A DNA stretch of 64,000 bases from Paractinoplanes tereljensis (GTDB taxonomy: Bacteria > Actinomycetota > Actinomycetes > Mycobacteriales > Micromonosporaceae): positions 599,640 to 663,639 of the forward strand of contig NZ_BOMY01000002.1 of assembly GCF_016862435.1 (NCBI RefSeq). Reading direction: 5' to 3'. The notes under the pieces are model-generated. The model had not been told where the DNA came from. It saw only the letters and a list, made by a program, of their open reading frames with translations, and searched no databases. This document shows, piece after piece, positions 16,948-26,628 of the stretch (position 1 is the stretch's first letter; the number at the start of each line of letters is the position of its first letter). The position numbers were made by a program, and so were the translations under genes.

Positions 16948-18171
16948 ATGTCGGTGGTCCTCCGTAGGATCCGGCACGTGCCCCACCCGATCCGCCAGTC
17001 CGAGACCGACGCCTGCCCCGGCGCGCTGAAGCTGCATCAGGCAGCCGACGGCCCGCTCGCACGCGTCCGGCTTCCCGGCGGCCGGCTGACCGGCACCCAG
17101 CTGACCGCGCTGGCCGCGATCGCCGCCGCATCCGGCGACGGCAGCCTGGAACTGACCTCGCGGGCCAACGTCCAGCTGCGCGCGCTGACCCGGACAAACC
17201 CGACGGATCTGGCGGCCCGGCTGTCGGCCGCCGGCTTACTTCCCACGGCAACCCACGAGACCGTACGCAACATCGCCGCCCCGCCGCTGGCCGACCGCCC
17301 GACCCGCACCCTGATCCACGACTTGGACGCCGCCCTCTGCGCCGACCCGGCGCTGGCCGCCCTGCCCGGCCGCTTCCTGTTCGCCCTCGGCACCGTCCCG
17401 CTGGTCCCCGACGTCGCCGCGGTCCCGGACGGCGACCACTTCGCCGTGCTGTTCGCCGGCCACGACGAGGGCCTCCGCGTCCCCGCCGACCGGGTGGTCC
17501 CGGCGCTGCTGGCCGCCGCGCACGCGTTCCTGGACGCCCGCGCCCGCCACCAGGGCAGGCCGGCGTGGCGCCTCGCCGAACTGCCCGGCGGAGCTCGCGC
17601 GATCGCCGAGCAGACGGCCGCACGGCTGGGCGTCACCCTGCGCGACGAGCCTGCGCTCGTTCCCGACTACCCCGCGTCGCCGGTGGGTGTGCTGCCGCAA
17701 CCCGACGGGCTGTTCGCGGTGGGGGCGATCGTTCCGCTCGGCCGGCTGACCGGCGTACAGATGAAGGTTTTGGCCGAAGCCGATCAGCTGGTCGTGACCC
17801 CCTGGCGTGGGGTCGTGGTGGCTGATCTGCCGCCGGCGGCGGCGTCGGACTGGCAGCGCCGCCTGACCGAGGCCGGCCTGCCGGCCGCCCCTGACTCCCG
17901 CTGGACCGGCGTGACCGCCTGCGCCGGCCTCCCCGGCTGCGCCAAGTCCCGCGCCGACATCCGCGCCGACGCCCTGGCCACCACCCGCTTCGTCGACGGC
18001 CTCCCTGTGCACTGGCTCGGCTGCGAGCGCGGTTGCGGTTCCCCCGCCGGCCCACACGTCCGCGTCGAGGCCACCCCCCATGGCTACGCCGTCACCACCC
18101 CCGACGGTCCGGTCACCCACCCCCACGCCGCGGATCTGGCGGCGGCCGTCGTCGCGGCACGCAGGAGCTGA
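16948..18171 (+). CDS. cobG: Precorrin-3B synthase CobG
   Basis: A 407-residue protein of the sulfite/nitrite-reductase-like family. CobG is the oxygen-dependent Fe-S monooxygenase that converts precorrin-3A to precorrin-3B, the step that marks the aerobic pathway. [22 protein letters not shown] is split over the N-terminal ferredoxin-like half. The [4Fe-4S]/sirohaem-type cysteines are in [12 protein letters not shown] and [10 protein letters not shown] near the C-terminus. ATG 16948 has a GAGGA site; GTG 16978, in frame ten codons later, is an alternative. The gene diverges from the riboswitch-controlled cobN and is followed after 2 bases by cobH. Confidence 0.93.
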   Translation: MSVVLRRIRHVPHPIRQSETDACPGALKLHQAADGPLARVRLPGGRLTGTQLTALAAIAAASGDGSLELTSRANVQLRALTRTNPTDLAARLSAAGLLPTATHETVRNIAAPPLADRPTRTLIHDLDAALCADPALAALPGRFLFALGTVPLVPDVAAVPDGDHFAVLFAGHDEGLRVPADRVVPALLAAAHAFLDARARHQGRPAWRLAELPGGARAIAEQTAARLGVTLRDEPALVPDYPASPVGVLPQPDGLFAVGAIVPLGRLTGVQMKVLAEADQLVVTPWRGVVVADLPPAAASDWQRRLTEAGLPAAPDSRWTGVTACAGLPGCAKSRADIRADALATTRFVDGLPVHWLGCERGCGSPAGPHVRVEATPHGYAVTTPDGPVTHPHAADLAAAVVAARRS

Positions 18172-18173
18172 GC

Positions 18174-18797
18174 ATGAAATTCGACTATGAGCGGGACGGG
18201 GCCGAGATCTACCGGCGGTCGTTCGCGACCATCCGGGCCGAGGCCGACCTGTCGGCGTTCCCGGCGGAGGTGAGCCGGGTCGTGGTGCGGATGATCCACG
18301 CCTGCGGGATGGTCGACCTGCCGGCCGACGTCGGGTTCAGCCCGCTGGTGGCGCGGGCCGCGCGCAAGGCGCTGCTCGACGGGGCGCCGATCCTGTGCGA
18401 CGCCGAGATGGTCGCCTCCGGGATCACTCGCAAGCGGCTGCCGGCCGGCAACGAGGTGGTCTGCACGCTGCGCGACCCGGCCGTGCCGGAACTGGCCGCG
18501 AAGCTCGGGACCACGCGCAGCGCGGCGGCCCTCGACCTCTGGGGCGACCGGCTCGGCGGCAGCGTGGTGGCGATCGGGAACGCGCCGACCGCGCTGTTCC
18601 GGCTGCTGGAGATGATCGCGGCGGGGGCGCCGCGGCCGGCCGCGGTGCTGGGCATTCCGGTCGGGTTCATCGGCGCGGCCGAGTCCAAGGAGGCGCTGGC
18701 CGCCTCCGACCTGGAACACCTGGTCGTGCGCGGGCGCCGGGGTGGCAGCGCGATCACCGCCGCCGCGGTCAACGCCCTGGCATCGGAGACGGAGTGA
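18174..18797 (+). CDS. cobH: Precorrin-8X methylmutase CobH
   Basis: A 207-residue enzyme that shifts the methyl group from C-11 to C-12 of precorrin-8X, forming hydrogenobyrinate. The catalytic His is His42 in [12 protein letters not shown]. Other family blocks are [26 protein letters not shown] and [16 protein letters not shown]. The ATG lies 2 bases past the cobG stop with GGAG upstream, so the frame that continues upstream is not used. It is co-transcribed with cobG and cobIJ. Confidence 0.96.
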   Translation: MKFDYERDGAEIYRRSFATIRAEADLSAFPAEVSRVVVRMIHACGMVDLPADVGFSPLVARAARKALLDGAPILCDAEMVASGITRKRLPAGNEVVCTLRDPAVPELAAKLGTTRSAAALDLWGDRLGGSVVAIGNAPTALFRLLEMIAAGAPRPAAVLGIPVGFIGAAESKEALAASDLEHLVVRGRRGGSAITAAAVNALASETE

Positions 18798-18802
18798 CAG
18801 CC

Positions 18803-20305
18803 ATGGCCGGAAAGCTCTACGGCGTGGGCGTCGGCCCCGGCGACCCGGAACTGATCACCGTGAAGGCCGTCCGGCTGATCGAGAACGCCGACGTGGTGGC
18901 CTATCACGCGGCCCGGCACGGGCGCAGCAACGCGCGGGCCATCGCGGCGGCACACCTGCGGGACGGGCAGATCGAGGAAGCGCTGATCTACCCGGTGACC
19001 ACCGAGACCACCGACCATCCGGGCGGGTATCAGGGCGCGATCGACGACTTCTACGCCGAGTCGGCGGCCCGGCTCGCCGCGCACCTCGACGCGGGCCGGG
19101 ACGTGGTGGTGCTGGCCGAGGGGGACCCGTTCTTCTACGGCTCCTACATGCACATGCACAAGCGCCTCGCCGACCGCTACGAGACCACCGTCGTCCCGGG
19201 GGTGACCTCGGTGAGCGCCGCGTCGGCCGCGCTCGGCCGGCCGCTGATGGAACGCGACGAGGTGCTCACCATCCTGCCGGGCACGCTGCCGGCCGGGGAG
19301 CTGGCCGCGCACCTGGCGTCCACCGAGTCGGCCGCCGTGATGAAGCTGGGCCGCACCTTCCCGAACGTCCGGGAGGCCCTGGAGCGCTCGGGCCGGCTCG
19401 CCGACGCCTGGTACGTCGAGCGGGCCACCACGACCGGCGAGCGCACCGCCCCGCTCGCCGACGTCGACCCGTCGACCGTGCCGTACTTCTCGCTGGCCCT
19501 GCTCCCGAGCCCGGCCGCGGCCGGGTTCAACCGACCGGCGGAAAGCACCGACGGGGACGGCGAGGTCACCGTGATCGGGCTGGGGCCGGGCGACCCGCGC
19601 TGGCTCACCCCGGAGGCACGGGCCGCGATCGCCGCCGCCGACGACCTGATCGGCTACGGCCCCTACCTCGACCGGGTCGCCGCCCGGCCGGGTCAGCGCA
19701 AGCACGCCTCGGACAACCGGGTCGAGGCCGAACGGGCCGCGTTCGCGCTCGATCTGGCCCGGCGCGGGCACCGGGTCGCGGTGATCTCGGCGGGTGACCC
19801 GGGGGTGTTCGCGATGGCCGCCGCCGTGCTCGAGGTGGCCGACGACCCGCAGTGGAAGGACGTTCCGGTGCGGGTGGTGCCGGGGCTGACCGCGGCCCAG
19901 GCGGTGGCGGCCCGGGTCGGCGCGCCGCTCGGCCACGACTTCTGCGTGCTGTCCCTGAGTGACCGGCTCAAGCCCTGGTCGGTGGTCGAGTCGCGGCTGG
20001 TCGCCGCGGCCCGGGCCGACCTGGTGATCGCGATCTACAACCCGGCCTCGAAGTCACGCACCGCGCAGTTGGTGCGGGCCCGAGCGGCGCTGCTGGAGCA
20101 CCGCTCGCCGGAGACGGTGGTGGTGATCGGGCGGGACGTGGGCGGTCCGACCGAGTCGGTGCGGGTCACCACCCTGGCCGAGCTGGACCCGGCCACGGTC
20201 GACATGCGCTGCCTGTTGTTGATCGGTTCGAGCCAGACCCGGGCGGTCGCGGGCGCCGATGGAACGACCCGCGTCTACACACCGCGGCACTACCCCGAGG
20301 CGTAA
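18803..20305 (+). CDS. cobIJ: Bifunctional precorrin-2 C20- / precorrin-3B C17-methyltransferase, CobI-CobJ fusion
   Basis: A 500-residue fusion of two SAM-dependent tetrapyrrole methylases. The CobI half (about 1-235) opens with GVGVGPGDPELITVKA and contains VVLAEGDPFFYGSYMH. The CobJ half (about 250-500) opens with VIGLGPGDPRWLTPEA and contains VAVISAGDPGVFAMA and AIYNPASKSRTAQL. CobI methylates C-20 of precorrin-2, and CobJ contracts the ring of precorrin-3B with C-17 methylation. The fusion is common in actinobacteria and keeps the two labile intermediates close. The ATG is 5 bases after cobH, with GGAG overlapping the cobH stop. It ends the plus-strand cobG-H-IJ operon. Confidence 0.96.
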   Translation: MAGKLYGVGVGPGDPELITVKAVRLIENADVVAYHAARHGRSNARAIAAAHLRDGQIEEALIYPVTTETTDHPGGYQGAIDDFYAESAARLAAHLDAGRDVVVLAEGDPFFYGSYMHMHKRLADRYETTVVPGVTSVSAASAALGRPLMERDEVLTILPGTLPAGELAAHLASTESAAVMKLGRTFPNVREALERSGRLADAWYVERATTTGERTAPLADVDPSTVPYFSLALLPSPAAAGFNRPAESTDGDGEVTVIGLGPGDPRWLTPEARAAIAAADDLIGYGPYLDRVAARPGQRKHASDNRVEAERAAFALDLARRGHRVAVISAGDPGVFAMAAAVLEVADDPQWKDVPVRVVPGLTAAQAVAARVGAPLGHDFCVLSLSDRLKPWSVVESRLVAAARADLVIAIYNPASKSRTAQLVRARAALLEHRSPETVVVIGRDVGGPTESVRVTTLAELDPATVDMRCLLLIGSSQTRAVAGADGTTRVYTPRHYPEA

Positions 20306-20618
20306 CTACCAACTCGCAACCCGGGCCCGGGTTTATCCGGCAGGAAACCACCTTTTTCGTCGCCACAGAATGCATTCTCCAGCGGCGTCGATACCGTTCG
20401 GCATCCGTTTGGCAACCCGGCAAATGATCACCAAAAACCGCGTTTCCGCAGCTCAGGACGGCTGCACGAGGCAAATAGTCCGACGTTTCGGTTGCGGCAA
20501 CCGGGCTGCGACCGAGGCGCACCAACGAAGCAATCAGCGAACTATGACACCCCTAATGCAACTGCGCCGATTGGAGGGCCGCTCAACAAACTGACTCCGT
20601 CCCACGGAAGGGACCGCG
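20306..20618. other. 313-base gap between cobIJ and the glycoside hydrolase gene
   Basis: No gene is seen. It begins with a perfect 16-base palindrome (20318-20333) that could fold as a 6-base stem with a 4-base loop after cobIJ. The remainder is relatively AT-rich and should hold the promoter of the secreted hydrolase. I could not define promoter boxes. Confidence 0.5.
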
Positions 20619-22136
20619 TTGAACCTCTCCCGCCGCCACCGCGCCGCCGTCATCGCCTCGACGGTTCTGCTCGGCTTTGCCGCTCCCGCCGCCGCCCCGG
20701 CGATTGCCAAGCCCACCGCGGTCAAGCCCGCGACCACCACGGTCTCCGCCAAGGCCGTCACCGAAGTGCCGACGCTGGCCTCCCGGATGGCCGCCGTCAA
20801 GGCCGCCAAGACGATCAACTACTACCCGGCCAAGGCCGGGTGGGCGAAGATGTGGACCGACTTCGACGCCGCCCAGATCGACGCCGACATGGCGAAGGCG
20901 GACGCCCTCGGCGCCACCAGCGCCCGGGCGATCATCTTCCCGTCGACGTTCGGCTACCCGACGCTGAACTCCACCTACACCAGCCGGCTCGCCACCTTCG
21001 TGAAGATCGCCGACAAGTACGGGATGACCGTCAAGTTCACGCTCTTCGACTGGTGGGGCCAGTACAGCGAGGTCGCCAACAGCTTCAACTGGGCGAACAA
21101 CCTGCTCCGGGCGTACAAGGACGACCCCCGGATCATCTCGGTCGAGCTGCAGAACGAGTTCGACCCGGACGACGTGGGCGGGATCATCTGGGCCAAGAAG
21201 ATCGTCCCGCTGGTCCGGGCCGCGTACCCGACGATGCCGCTGACCTTCTCGGTGAACGGCGACGACGGCGCCGTCGGGATGGGCAAGATCAAGGCCGCGC
21301 TCGTCGCGAACCCGCTCGACTACTACGACTTCCACTTCTACACCAGCTCGGAGCGGGCCCTCGCGGTGATCAAGCAGGCGCAGGCCACGGTCGCGCCGAC
21401 CCCGATGGTGATCGGCGAGGTCGGCCTGAACACCCTGCAGAACACCGAGGGCGAGCAGGCGGCCTTCCTGGCCCGGGTGTTCCAGGCCGCGAAGGCGGCC
21501 GGCGTGCAGTCGGTGGCCCCGTGGACGCTTACCGACTTCGCCACCGGCGCGATCCCCGAGTCCCAGGTCTCGAAGATCCCGGCCCAGTACACCTACGGCC
21601 TGTACCGCACCAACGGCGTGGCCAAGGCGGCCGCGGCCGTGGTGAAGGCGGCCTGGACCGGGATCGCCCAGCCGGGCACGCTGATGGACACCAGCTTCGA
21701 GAACGGGACCGGCCTCAGCCCGTGGCGGGCCTACCTGCCCGAACTGGGCCAGGCGGTCAAGACCCAGACGCAGGCTCGCACCGGCAAGTGGTCGGTCACC
21801 CTGACCAACACCGGCAAGACCGCGTCCGGCGCCCCGTCCTTCCGGGTCGCCCCGCTCGCGCCGGTGGTCTCCGGCCAGAAGTGGCACGGCGAGGCGTGGG
21901 CCCGCGGCAACGCCGCCACCGGCGCCACTCAGATCGCGCTGAGCTGGTTCGACATCAACGACAAGTGGCTGGGTGGCGGCGCCTCGGCGCTGCTGCCGAC
22001 CGGCACCACCAACTGGACGAAGCTGGTCGTGGACGGGGTCGCCCCGGCCGGTTCGGTCAGCATGCAGATTCACCTCAAGTCGGCGGAGAACACCGGCACC
22101 GTCTGGTTCGACGACGTGGTGGTGTCGGCCTCCTGA
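20619..22136 (+). CDS. Secreted clan-A (GH5-like) glycoside hydrolase with C-terminal carbohydrate-binding domain
   Basis: A 505-residue exported protein with a TTG start, supported by GGAAGGGA five bases before it. The signal peptide ends near AAPAIA. The catalytic TIM barrel spans about 45-350. The acid/base Glu is E180 in VELQNEFDP and the nucleophile is probably E267 in MVIGEVGL, the two-Glu arrangement of clan A retaining enzymes. A beta-sandwich from about residue 365 (MDTSFENGTGLSPWRAY to the C-terminus) resembles CBM4/9-type modules. Substrate is unknown. The gene converges on an exopolysaccharide operon and its last 67 bases overlap the final glycosyltransferase gene, suggesting that it may trim the same glycan. 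Confidence 0.8.
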   Translation: MNLSRRHRAAVIASTVLLGFAAPAAAPAIAKPTAVKPATTTVSAKAVTEVPTLASRMAAVKAAKTINYYPAKAGWAKMWTDFDAAQIDADMAKADALGATSARAIIFPSTFGYPTLNSTYTSRLATFVKIADKYGMTVKFTLFDWWGQYSEVANSFNWANNLLRAYKDDPRIISVELQNEFDPDDVGGIIWAKKIVPLVRAAYPTMPLTFSVNGDDGAVGMGKIKAALVANPLDYYDFHFYTSSERALAVIKQAQATVAPTPMVIGEVGLNTLQNTEGEQAAFLARVFQAAKAAGVQSVAPWTLTDFATGAIPESQVSKIPAQYTYGLYRTNGVAKAAAAVVKAAWTGIAQPGTLMDTSFENGTGLSPWRAYLPELGQAVKTQTQARTGKWSVTLTNTGKTASGAPSFRVAPLAPVVSGQKWHGEAWARGNAATGATQIALSWFDINDKWLGGGASALLPTGTTNWTKLVVDGVAPAGSVSMQIHLKSAENTGTVWFDDVVVSAS

Positions 22137-23299
22137 AGGGGCAGCGGCACGCCGATCCGGGACAGGAGCTCGTCGTACGCGGCGACGGTCCTGTCCCAGG
22201 ACGACGGGTCGGCGTGCCGCCGGCCGATCAACCGGTCGGCGTCGCGGATCGCGGCCGACAGCGCCGCCGGATCGCCGGCCGGCGCGAACCGGGCGCCCGG
22301 GTAGTCCTCGGCCGCCTCGACCAGGCCACCGACCGCGGTCACCACGACCGGCAGGCCGTGGCTCATCGCGATGTGCAGCGGCCCGCTCGCCGAGCTGCGC
22401 CGATAGGGCAGCACGACCAGGTCGGCGGCGGCGAAGTAGGCGTCCACCTCGGCGTCGGCGACGTAGCGGTTGACGAACTCCATGCGGCCGGCGGCGGGCG
22501 AGGCGGCGATCAGTTCGGCCGGTAGCGTCCAGCCCTCCCAGGTCTCCCCCACCACGGTCAGGTGGTAGTCGCCGGGCAGCGTCGCGAACGCCTCGATCAG
22601 ATCCTCGAGTCCCTTGTACGGGCGGATCGTGCCGAAGAACAGCAGCCGGCGTGGACCGCCCGGGGTGCGTGGCTCCGGTACCACGGCGTCGTGGTGGTCG
22701 AAGGGCCCGTGCCGGGCGATCACCAGCGGGACCGTGCTGAGGCCGTACGTCTCCCGAAGGGTCTTTTGATCGAAGCGTGAGTGGACCACCACGCCGTCGG
22801 TGCGCCGCAGCAGCGGCTTGATGAATTTGCGGACGTAGGCCGCGGCCCACCGGTGCTCGGCCTCGCCGGTGTCCTGGACCTCGTGGAACTCGATGATCAC
22901 CCGCACCCCGGTGAGCCGGGCGGCGAGGCAGAGGACCAGGTAGGAGTGCAGCACGGTGCCGGTCCACCACTGCAGGACGAGCACTTCAGGACGAAATTTG
23001 CGCATAAATTGGACGGCTCGCGCAAGCGACGGCAGGCCCCACCAATCCACCCCGTCGAACACCGGGATGCTGTCGTCGTAGCGCAGGTCGCACAGCGGCC
23101 GGCCGACCCGTTCCCGGCCGGGATAGAGGCGTGCCGGAAGCAGCTGCCGCATCAGCACCGTGCCGACGTCGTAGCGGGTGTTGAGCGCGTTCGCGAGCCG
23201 GCAGGTGTAGTAGCTGATCCCGGAGAGGAACCGCCAGCCCGAGCCGACCACCAGCACTCGCGGCTTTTCCTGACAAATTGGACTAGGCGCGGCAGGCAC
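22070..23299 (-). CDS. GT4-family glycosyltransferase, last gene of the glycan operon
   Basis: A 409-residue GT-B fold enzyme of the glycosyltransferase 1/4 group. The N-terminal domain opens with RVLVVGSGWRFLSGISYYTC. The C-terminal nucleotide-sugar domain begins with LLFFGTIRPYKGLEDLIEAF and has the acceptor-end VLPYRRSSASGPLHIAMSHG followed by LPVVVTAVGG. It would transfer a sugar from a nucleotide donor in the cytoplasm. The GTG start overlaps the preceding GT4 gene by 17 bases. The 3' end overlaps the convergent hydrolase by 67 bases. Donor and acceptor cannot be told from sequence. Confidence 0.88.
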   Translation of the reverse strand: MPAAPSPICQEKPRVLVVGSGWRFLSGISYYTCRLANALNTRYDVGTVLMRQLLPARLYPGRERVGRPLCDLRYDDSIPVFDGVDWWGLPSLARAVQFMRKFRPEVLVLQWWTGTVLHSYLVLCLAARLTGVRVIIEFHEVQDTGEAEHRWAAAYVRKFIKPLLRRTDGVVVHSRFDQKTLRETYGLSTVPLVIARHGPFDHHDAVVPEPRTPGGPRRLLFFGTIRPYKGLEDLIEAFATLPGDYHLTVVGETWEGWTLPAELIAASPAAGRMEFVNRYVADAEVDAYFAAADLVVLPYRRSSASGPLHIAMSHGLPVVVTAVGGLVEAAEDYPGARFAPAGDPAALSAAIRDADRLIGRRHADPSSWDRTVAAYDELLSRIGVPLPLQEADTTTSSNQTVPVFSADLR

Positions 23300-24518
23300 G
23301 GTAGACCTCCTCGATCTGCGGGACCACGCGGGCGGCGGTGAAATCGAGCCCGCGGTGATAGCCGGCCGTGCGCAACCGGTCGGCCAGGGCGTCGTCGGTG
23401 AGCACCCGGATCAGCGCCGCGTGCAGGGCCTCCGGGTCACCGGCCGGCACGTGCAGGCCGCTCTCCCCGTCGCGGATCATGTCGGCCAGCCCGCCGACCC
23501 GGGAGGCGATCAGCGGCGTGCGGGCGAGCAGCGCCTCGACCGCCACCTGCCCCATCGCCTCGTTGATCGACGGCACCACGCCGACCGCCGCGCCGTGCCA
23601 GGCCGCCATCACCTGCGCGTGCGGCACGTCGTGCCGCACCAGCACCCCGGGCGGGACCGGCGGGGTGTCCGGGCGCCAGGTCCCGATGCAGACCAGCGCC
23701 GGGGCCGGCTCGGCGCCGTGCCACTGGTCAACCAGCTTCCGGTACGCGGTGAACAGGACGTCCACCCCCTTGTGCGGCCCGAGCGCCCCGACGAACAGCA
23801 GGTACGGCCGGTCCGGCAGCCAGTCCGGCCGGGGCGTGCGGCGGGCCAGCTCGTCCAGCCCGTCCGGCACCAGGCTGGAGACCACCTGCACCGGCAGGCC
23901 GGCCGGGAGCCGGGCCTGTTCCAGGGCGCGGGCCACCGACGGCGAGATCGCGGTGAGCGCGTCGATCCCCCGGTGCCGGTGCGCGCGCAGGGCCGCGGTC
24001 AGCGCCGCCGCCTTGGGCCGGCCGTACTGCCCGGACGCGCAGGGCAGGCAGTGCGAGAGCCGGGGTCCGGTGGCGCAGCCCCGGCCGTCCCGGGCGAAGG
24101 TCTTCTTCACGCAGGCCAGCCCGAAGTCGTGGGCGGTGTGCACGTGCGGCACCCCGTCCGGGCCGAAGCGCAGCGGCAGGTAGCTGTACATCAGCCAGTC
24201 GTGGCTGTGCACCACGTCGTAGCGGTGGGCCCGCAGCTCGCGCCGGATGTCGGCGACGGTGAGCGGGTCGGCCGCGGTCGGGTGGAACGGTTTGGCCCGG
24301 TCCTGGTTGATCCGGGGCAGCAGCCGGTTGGCGATGCTGCGCACCCGGACCACCCGGACATCGCCTATCCGTTCCTCCGGTGGAACGCCCGGGGTGGCCA
24401 GGGTCAGCACGGTCACCTCGTGGCCGCGCCGCACCAGTTCTTCGCTGCTGGTGGCGACGCTGCGCTCGAGACCGCCGATGATCGGCGCGTACAGGTTGGC
24501 CAGGTGCAGGATCTTCAC
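23283..24518 (-). CDS. GT4-family glycosyltransferase
   Basis: A 411-residue GT-B enzyme. The start is GTG 24518, which overlaps the flippase stop by 4 bases (GTGA) with GGAGAG upstream. A long in-frame extension further upstream is not real. The sequence opens KILHLANLYAPIIGGLERSV with the glycine-rich GT4 loop. It has VVHSHDWLMYSYLP in the first domain, LLFVGALGPHKGVDVLF at the start of the second, and the EX7E-type region SINEAMGQVAVEALLARTPL. A cysteine-containing insert (CLPCASGQYG) near residue 150 recalls the GT4 members that handle sugar-lipid acceptors. It is part of the seven-gene glycan operon. Confidence 0.88.
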   Translation of the reverse strand: MKILHLANLYAPIIGGLERSVATSSEELVRRGHEVTVLTLATPGVPPEERIGDVRVVRVRSIANRLLPRINQDRAKPFHPTAADPLTVADIRRELRAHRYDVVHSHDWLMYSYLPLRFGPDGVPHVHTAHDFGLACVKKTFARDGRGCATGPRLSHCLPCASGQYGRPKAAALTAALRAHRHRGIDALTAISPSVARALEQARLPAGLPVQVVSSLVPDGLDELARRTPRPDWLPDRPYLLFVGALGPHKGVDVLFTAYRKLVDQWHGAEPAPALVCIGTWRPDTPPVPPGVLVRHDVPHAQVMAAWHGAAVGVVPSINEAMGQVAVEALLARTPLIASRVGGLADMIRDGESGLHVPAGDPEALHAALIRVLTDDALADRLRTAGYHRGLDFTAARVVPQIEEVYRACRA

Positions 24519-25873
24519 GGGACTCTCCGGGAACGCGGGCGGGAATGGGAAGGACCGACCGGATGAGGCGACGGCCGCGGCCGCCGGGGACGCGGCGCCG
24601 CGGCGTAACGCGGGGCGGGCCGGCGCCGCAGGCGGGTGTAACCGGCGTGCACGGCGACCAGGGCCGCGCCCAGTGACTGGCCGACCAGCCAGGCCAGGCC
24701 GGCCGCCTCGATTCCCATCGCCGGCAGCCACAGCCAGGTCAGGCCGAGGCAGACCGCCGCCATCGCCAGGTTCAGCCGTCGACAGCGGCGCAGTTTGCCG
24801 AGCGAGCGCCAGTGCGCCACGGCCAGGTTGGTGATCGCGTCCGGGATCGCCGCCAGCACCAGGATCTTCAGCAGCAGGCCGCCGGCGGCGGCGTAGGCCG
24901 GGCTGAACAGGCCGAGGATCCAGCCGCCGGCCAGGAAGAGGACCACGGCCGGGAGGCCGATCACGACGAGGACGACGAGCGCGGCCCGGGGCAGCGACGC
25001 CGACCGGCCGGCCGCGTTGGTGCGCTCGGCGTACAGCGCGGAGGCCACCGCCGGCGAGACCATGAACAGCACCGACGCGGTCATCCAGGCCACGTAGAAG
25101 TGGGCGTTCTCGGCCGCCCCGAGATGCGCGGTGACCAGCACCGGAAGCAGCGCGCTCGGCCCGGCCTGGGCCAGGTTGACCAGGTGGTGCCCGGTCATCG
25201 AGCCGCGCACGTGGCGCAGCTCGGCGCCGAGACCGGTCCCGGTGAGCCGCCACCCGGGCCGCAGCCGGGACAGGCTCCAGCGCAGGGTGCAGGCCGAGAC
25301 GAGCAGCGACGGCACCGTCCAGGCGAGCACCACCGCCGCCGGAGTCGCCAGCCCGGCCGCGGTGAGCCCGGCCAGCGCGGCCACCTTGCCGGCCGCCAGG
25401 GCCAGGTTGCGCCAGAGCATGCCCTGGCTGGCCCGGTGAGCCACGAAGACGTAGTCGAGCAGCATCGAGGCGGTCAGCGCGACGGCCGTCAGGACCAGCG
25501 CGACCACCCCGCGCGCCCCGGCCAGGAAGGCGAAGTTGCCGACCGCCCGGGGCAGCACCAGGGCCGCCGCCAGCGACGCGGCGGCCGTGGCGGCGCAGCC
25601 GAGCAGCAGGCCGGCGCTGACGATCCGGGACCAGGCGGCGGTCGCGGCCTCCGGCAGCCGCTGGATGAACATGTGCCCGACGCCCAGGTTGGCCACCATG
25701 CTGACCACGGTGGCCGCCGAGATCAGCGCGGTGGCGGTGCCGATCACCGCGCGCGGCAGTTCGCGGGCCGCGACCATCCAGTAGAGGTAGCCGAGCCCGC
25801 TGGTCCCGACGGTGCTCGCCATGATCAGGACGCTGTTGCGGGCCAGCGAGTCCCGGCCGACCGCCCTCAGCAC
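24515..25873 (-). CDS. Polysaccharide/oligosaccharide flippase, Wzx-like MOP superfamily protein
   Basis: A 452-residue polytopic membrane protein with about 12-14 hydrophobic helices, beginning MLRAVGRDSLARNSVLIMAS. The first helix pair (GTSGLGYLYWMVAARELP, then GTATALISAATVVSMVANLG) is typical of the polysaccharide transport family. It would move lipid-linked glycan units across the cytoplasmic membrane. The C-terminal 40 residues are Pro/Arg-rich and cytoplasmic. The start overlaps the preceding gene by 7 bases and the stop overlaps the next GT4 start by 4. Position between glycosyltransferase genes supports the export role. Confidence 0.82.
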   Translation of the reverse strand: MLRAVGRDSLARNSVLIMASTVGTSGLGYLYWMVAARELPRAVIGTATALISAATVVSMVANLGVGHMFIQRLPEAATAAWSRIVSAGLLLGCAATAAASLAAALVLPRAVGNFAFLAGARGVVALVLTAVALTASMLLDYVFVAHRASQGMLWRNLALAAGKVAALAGLTAAGLATPAAVVLAWTVPSLLVSACTLRWSLSRLRPGWRLTGTGLGAELRHVRGSMTGHHLVNLAQAGPSALLPVLVTAHLGAAENAHFYVAWMTASVLFMVSPAVASALYAERTNAAGRSASLPRAALVVLVVIGLPAVVLFLAGGWILGLFSPAYAAAGGLLLKILVLAAIPDAITNLAVAHWRSLGKLRRCRRLNLAMAAVCLGLTWLWLPAMGIEAAGLAWLVGQSLGAALVAVHAGYTRLRRRPAPRYAAAPRPRRPRPSPHPVGPSHSRPRSRRVP

Positions 25874-26628
25874 TTGGCCGGCCCGCGGCCGTAGAAGATG
25901 GTGCTGGCCGCGCCCACGCTGATCTCGATGCGGTGCAGGCAGCCGGTGAGCGGCGCCGGGACGTGCACGGCGATCGACTGGATGGTGTCGGCGTCGACGG
26001 TCACCGGGCGGGCCGGGGCGGCGGGCCGGGACCCGACGCTGACCCGCAGCTGGGCCACCGCGGCCGGCTCGCCGGCGCTGGCTACCCGGATCGGGACGTC
26101 GAGGCCGGCTCGCGGGAAGGTGACCGGGCCGTCGATGCCGGCCGCCCAGCCGCCGAGGGCGACGCTGGTGAACCCCGGCTGCTGCGGGTGCGGCATCCGG
26201 ACGTACGCCATGGTGGCCGCACCCCCGACGACCAGCGCGACCACCACCGGGATGGCGATCGCCGGGAGCGTGCGCGCGAAGCGCGGGTCGTCCGGCACCG
26301 GGCCGGACCGTTCCCGCAGCAGCGCCACCCCGCCCAGCAGAACCGCCAGCACGGCGAGCCCGGCGGCGAGCTGCGAACTGCGCAGCGGCACCCCGAGCAG
26401 GTGCAGGGTGACCGCCACCATCGGCAGGCTGACCAGCCCGGACACCGCGCCGAGGCCGATCCGGGCGGCCGGCGCGACCGTCTCGGCGACCAGCGCGCGC
26501 AGCCAGAGCTCACCGAGCGCGAGCAGGCCGATCAGCAGAACGGCCGCCGGCCACCAACCGCCACCACCAACGAGAGCGAGGAGGCCGAAGGTGGCGAGGG
26601 CGGCGGCGAGAACCCGCAGGGTGGTCAC
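25867..26628 (-). CDS. Membrane protein, DUF1616-like, in the glycan operon
   Basis: A 253-residue protein. GTG 26628 overlaps the previous stop by 4 bases (GTGA), which fixes the start. The N-terminal half contains four to five hydrophobic segments (for example LATFGLLALVGGGGWWPAAV and VSGLVSLPMVAVTLHLLGV). The C-terminal half is an extracytoplasmic beta-rich domain with RVSVGSRPAAPARPV and a single disulfide-capable Cys pair. The layout resembles archaeal/actinobacterial DUF1616 proteins. The function is unknown. Its place between the GT-C-like protein and the flippase argues for a role in glycan assembly or export. Confidence 0.6.
   Translation of the reverse strand: MTTLRVLAAALATFGLLALVGGGGWWPAAVLLIGLLALGELWLRALVAETVAPAARIGLGAVSGLVSLPMVAVTLHLLGVPLRSSQLAAGLAVLAVLLGGVALLRERSGPVPDDPRFARTLPAIAIPVVVALVVGGAATMAYVRMPHPQQPGFTSVALGGWAAGIDGPVTFPRAGLDVPIRVASAGEPAAVAQLRVSVGSRPAAPARPVTVDADTIQSIAVHVPAPLTGCLHRIEISVGAASTIFYGRGPAKC

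Noticed and set aside
16726..17037. 104-residue N-terminal extension of CobN
   Set aside because: This stretch encodes the cobalamin riboswitch, and a good ribosome-binding site sits before GTG 16725.
20318..20333. Perfect 16-base palindrome after cobIJ as an operator or terminator
   Set aside because: It is all GC except the ends, has only a short T run, and could fold with just a 6-base stem. Too weak to call as a separate feature, so it is noted only in the gap entry.
24519..25253. Long N-terminal extension of the GT4 gene ending at 23283
   Set aside because: It is antisense-frame shadow of the flippase gene; the GT4 domain begins exactly at the GTG that overlaps the flippase stop.
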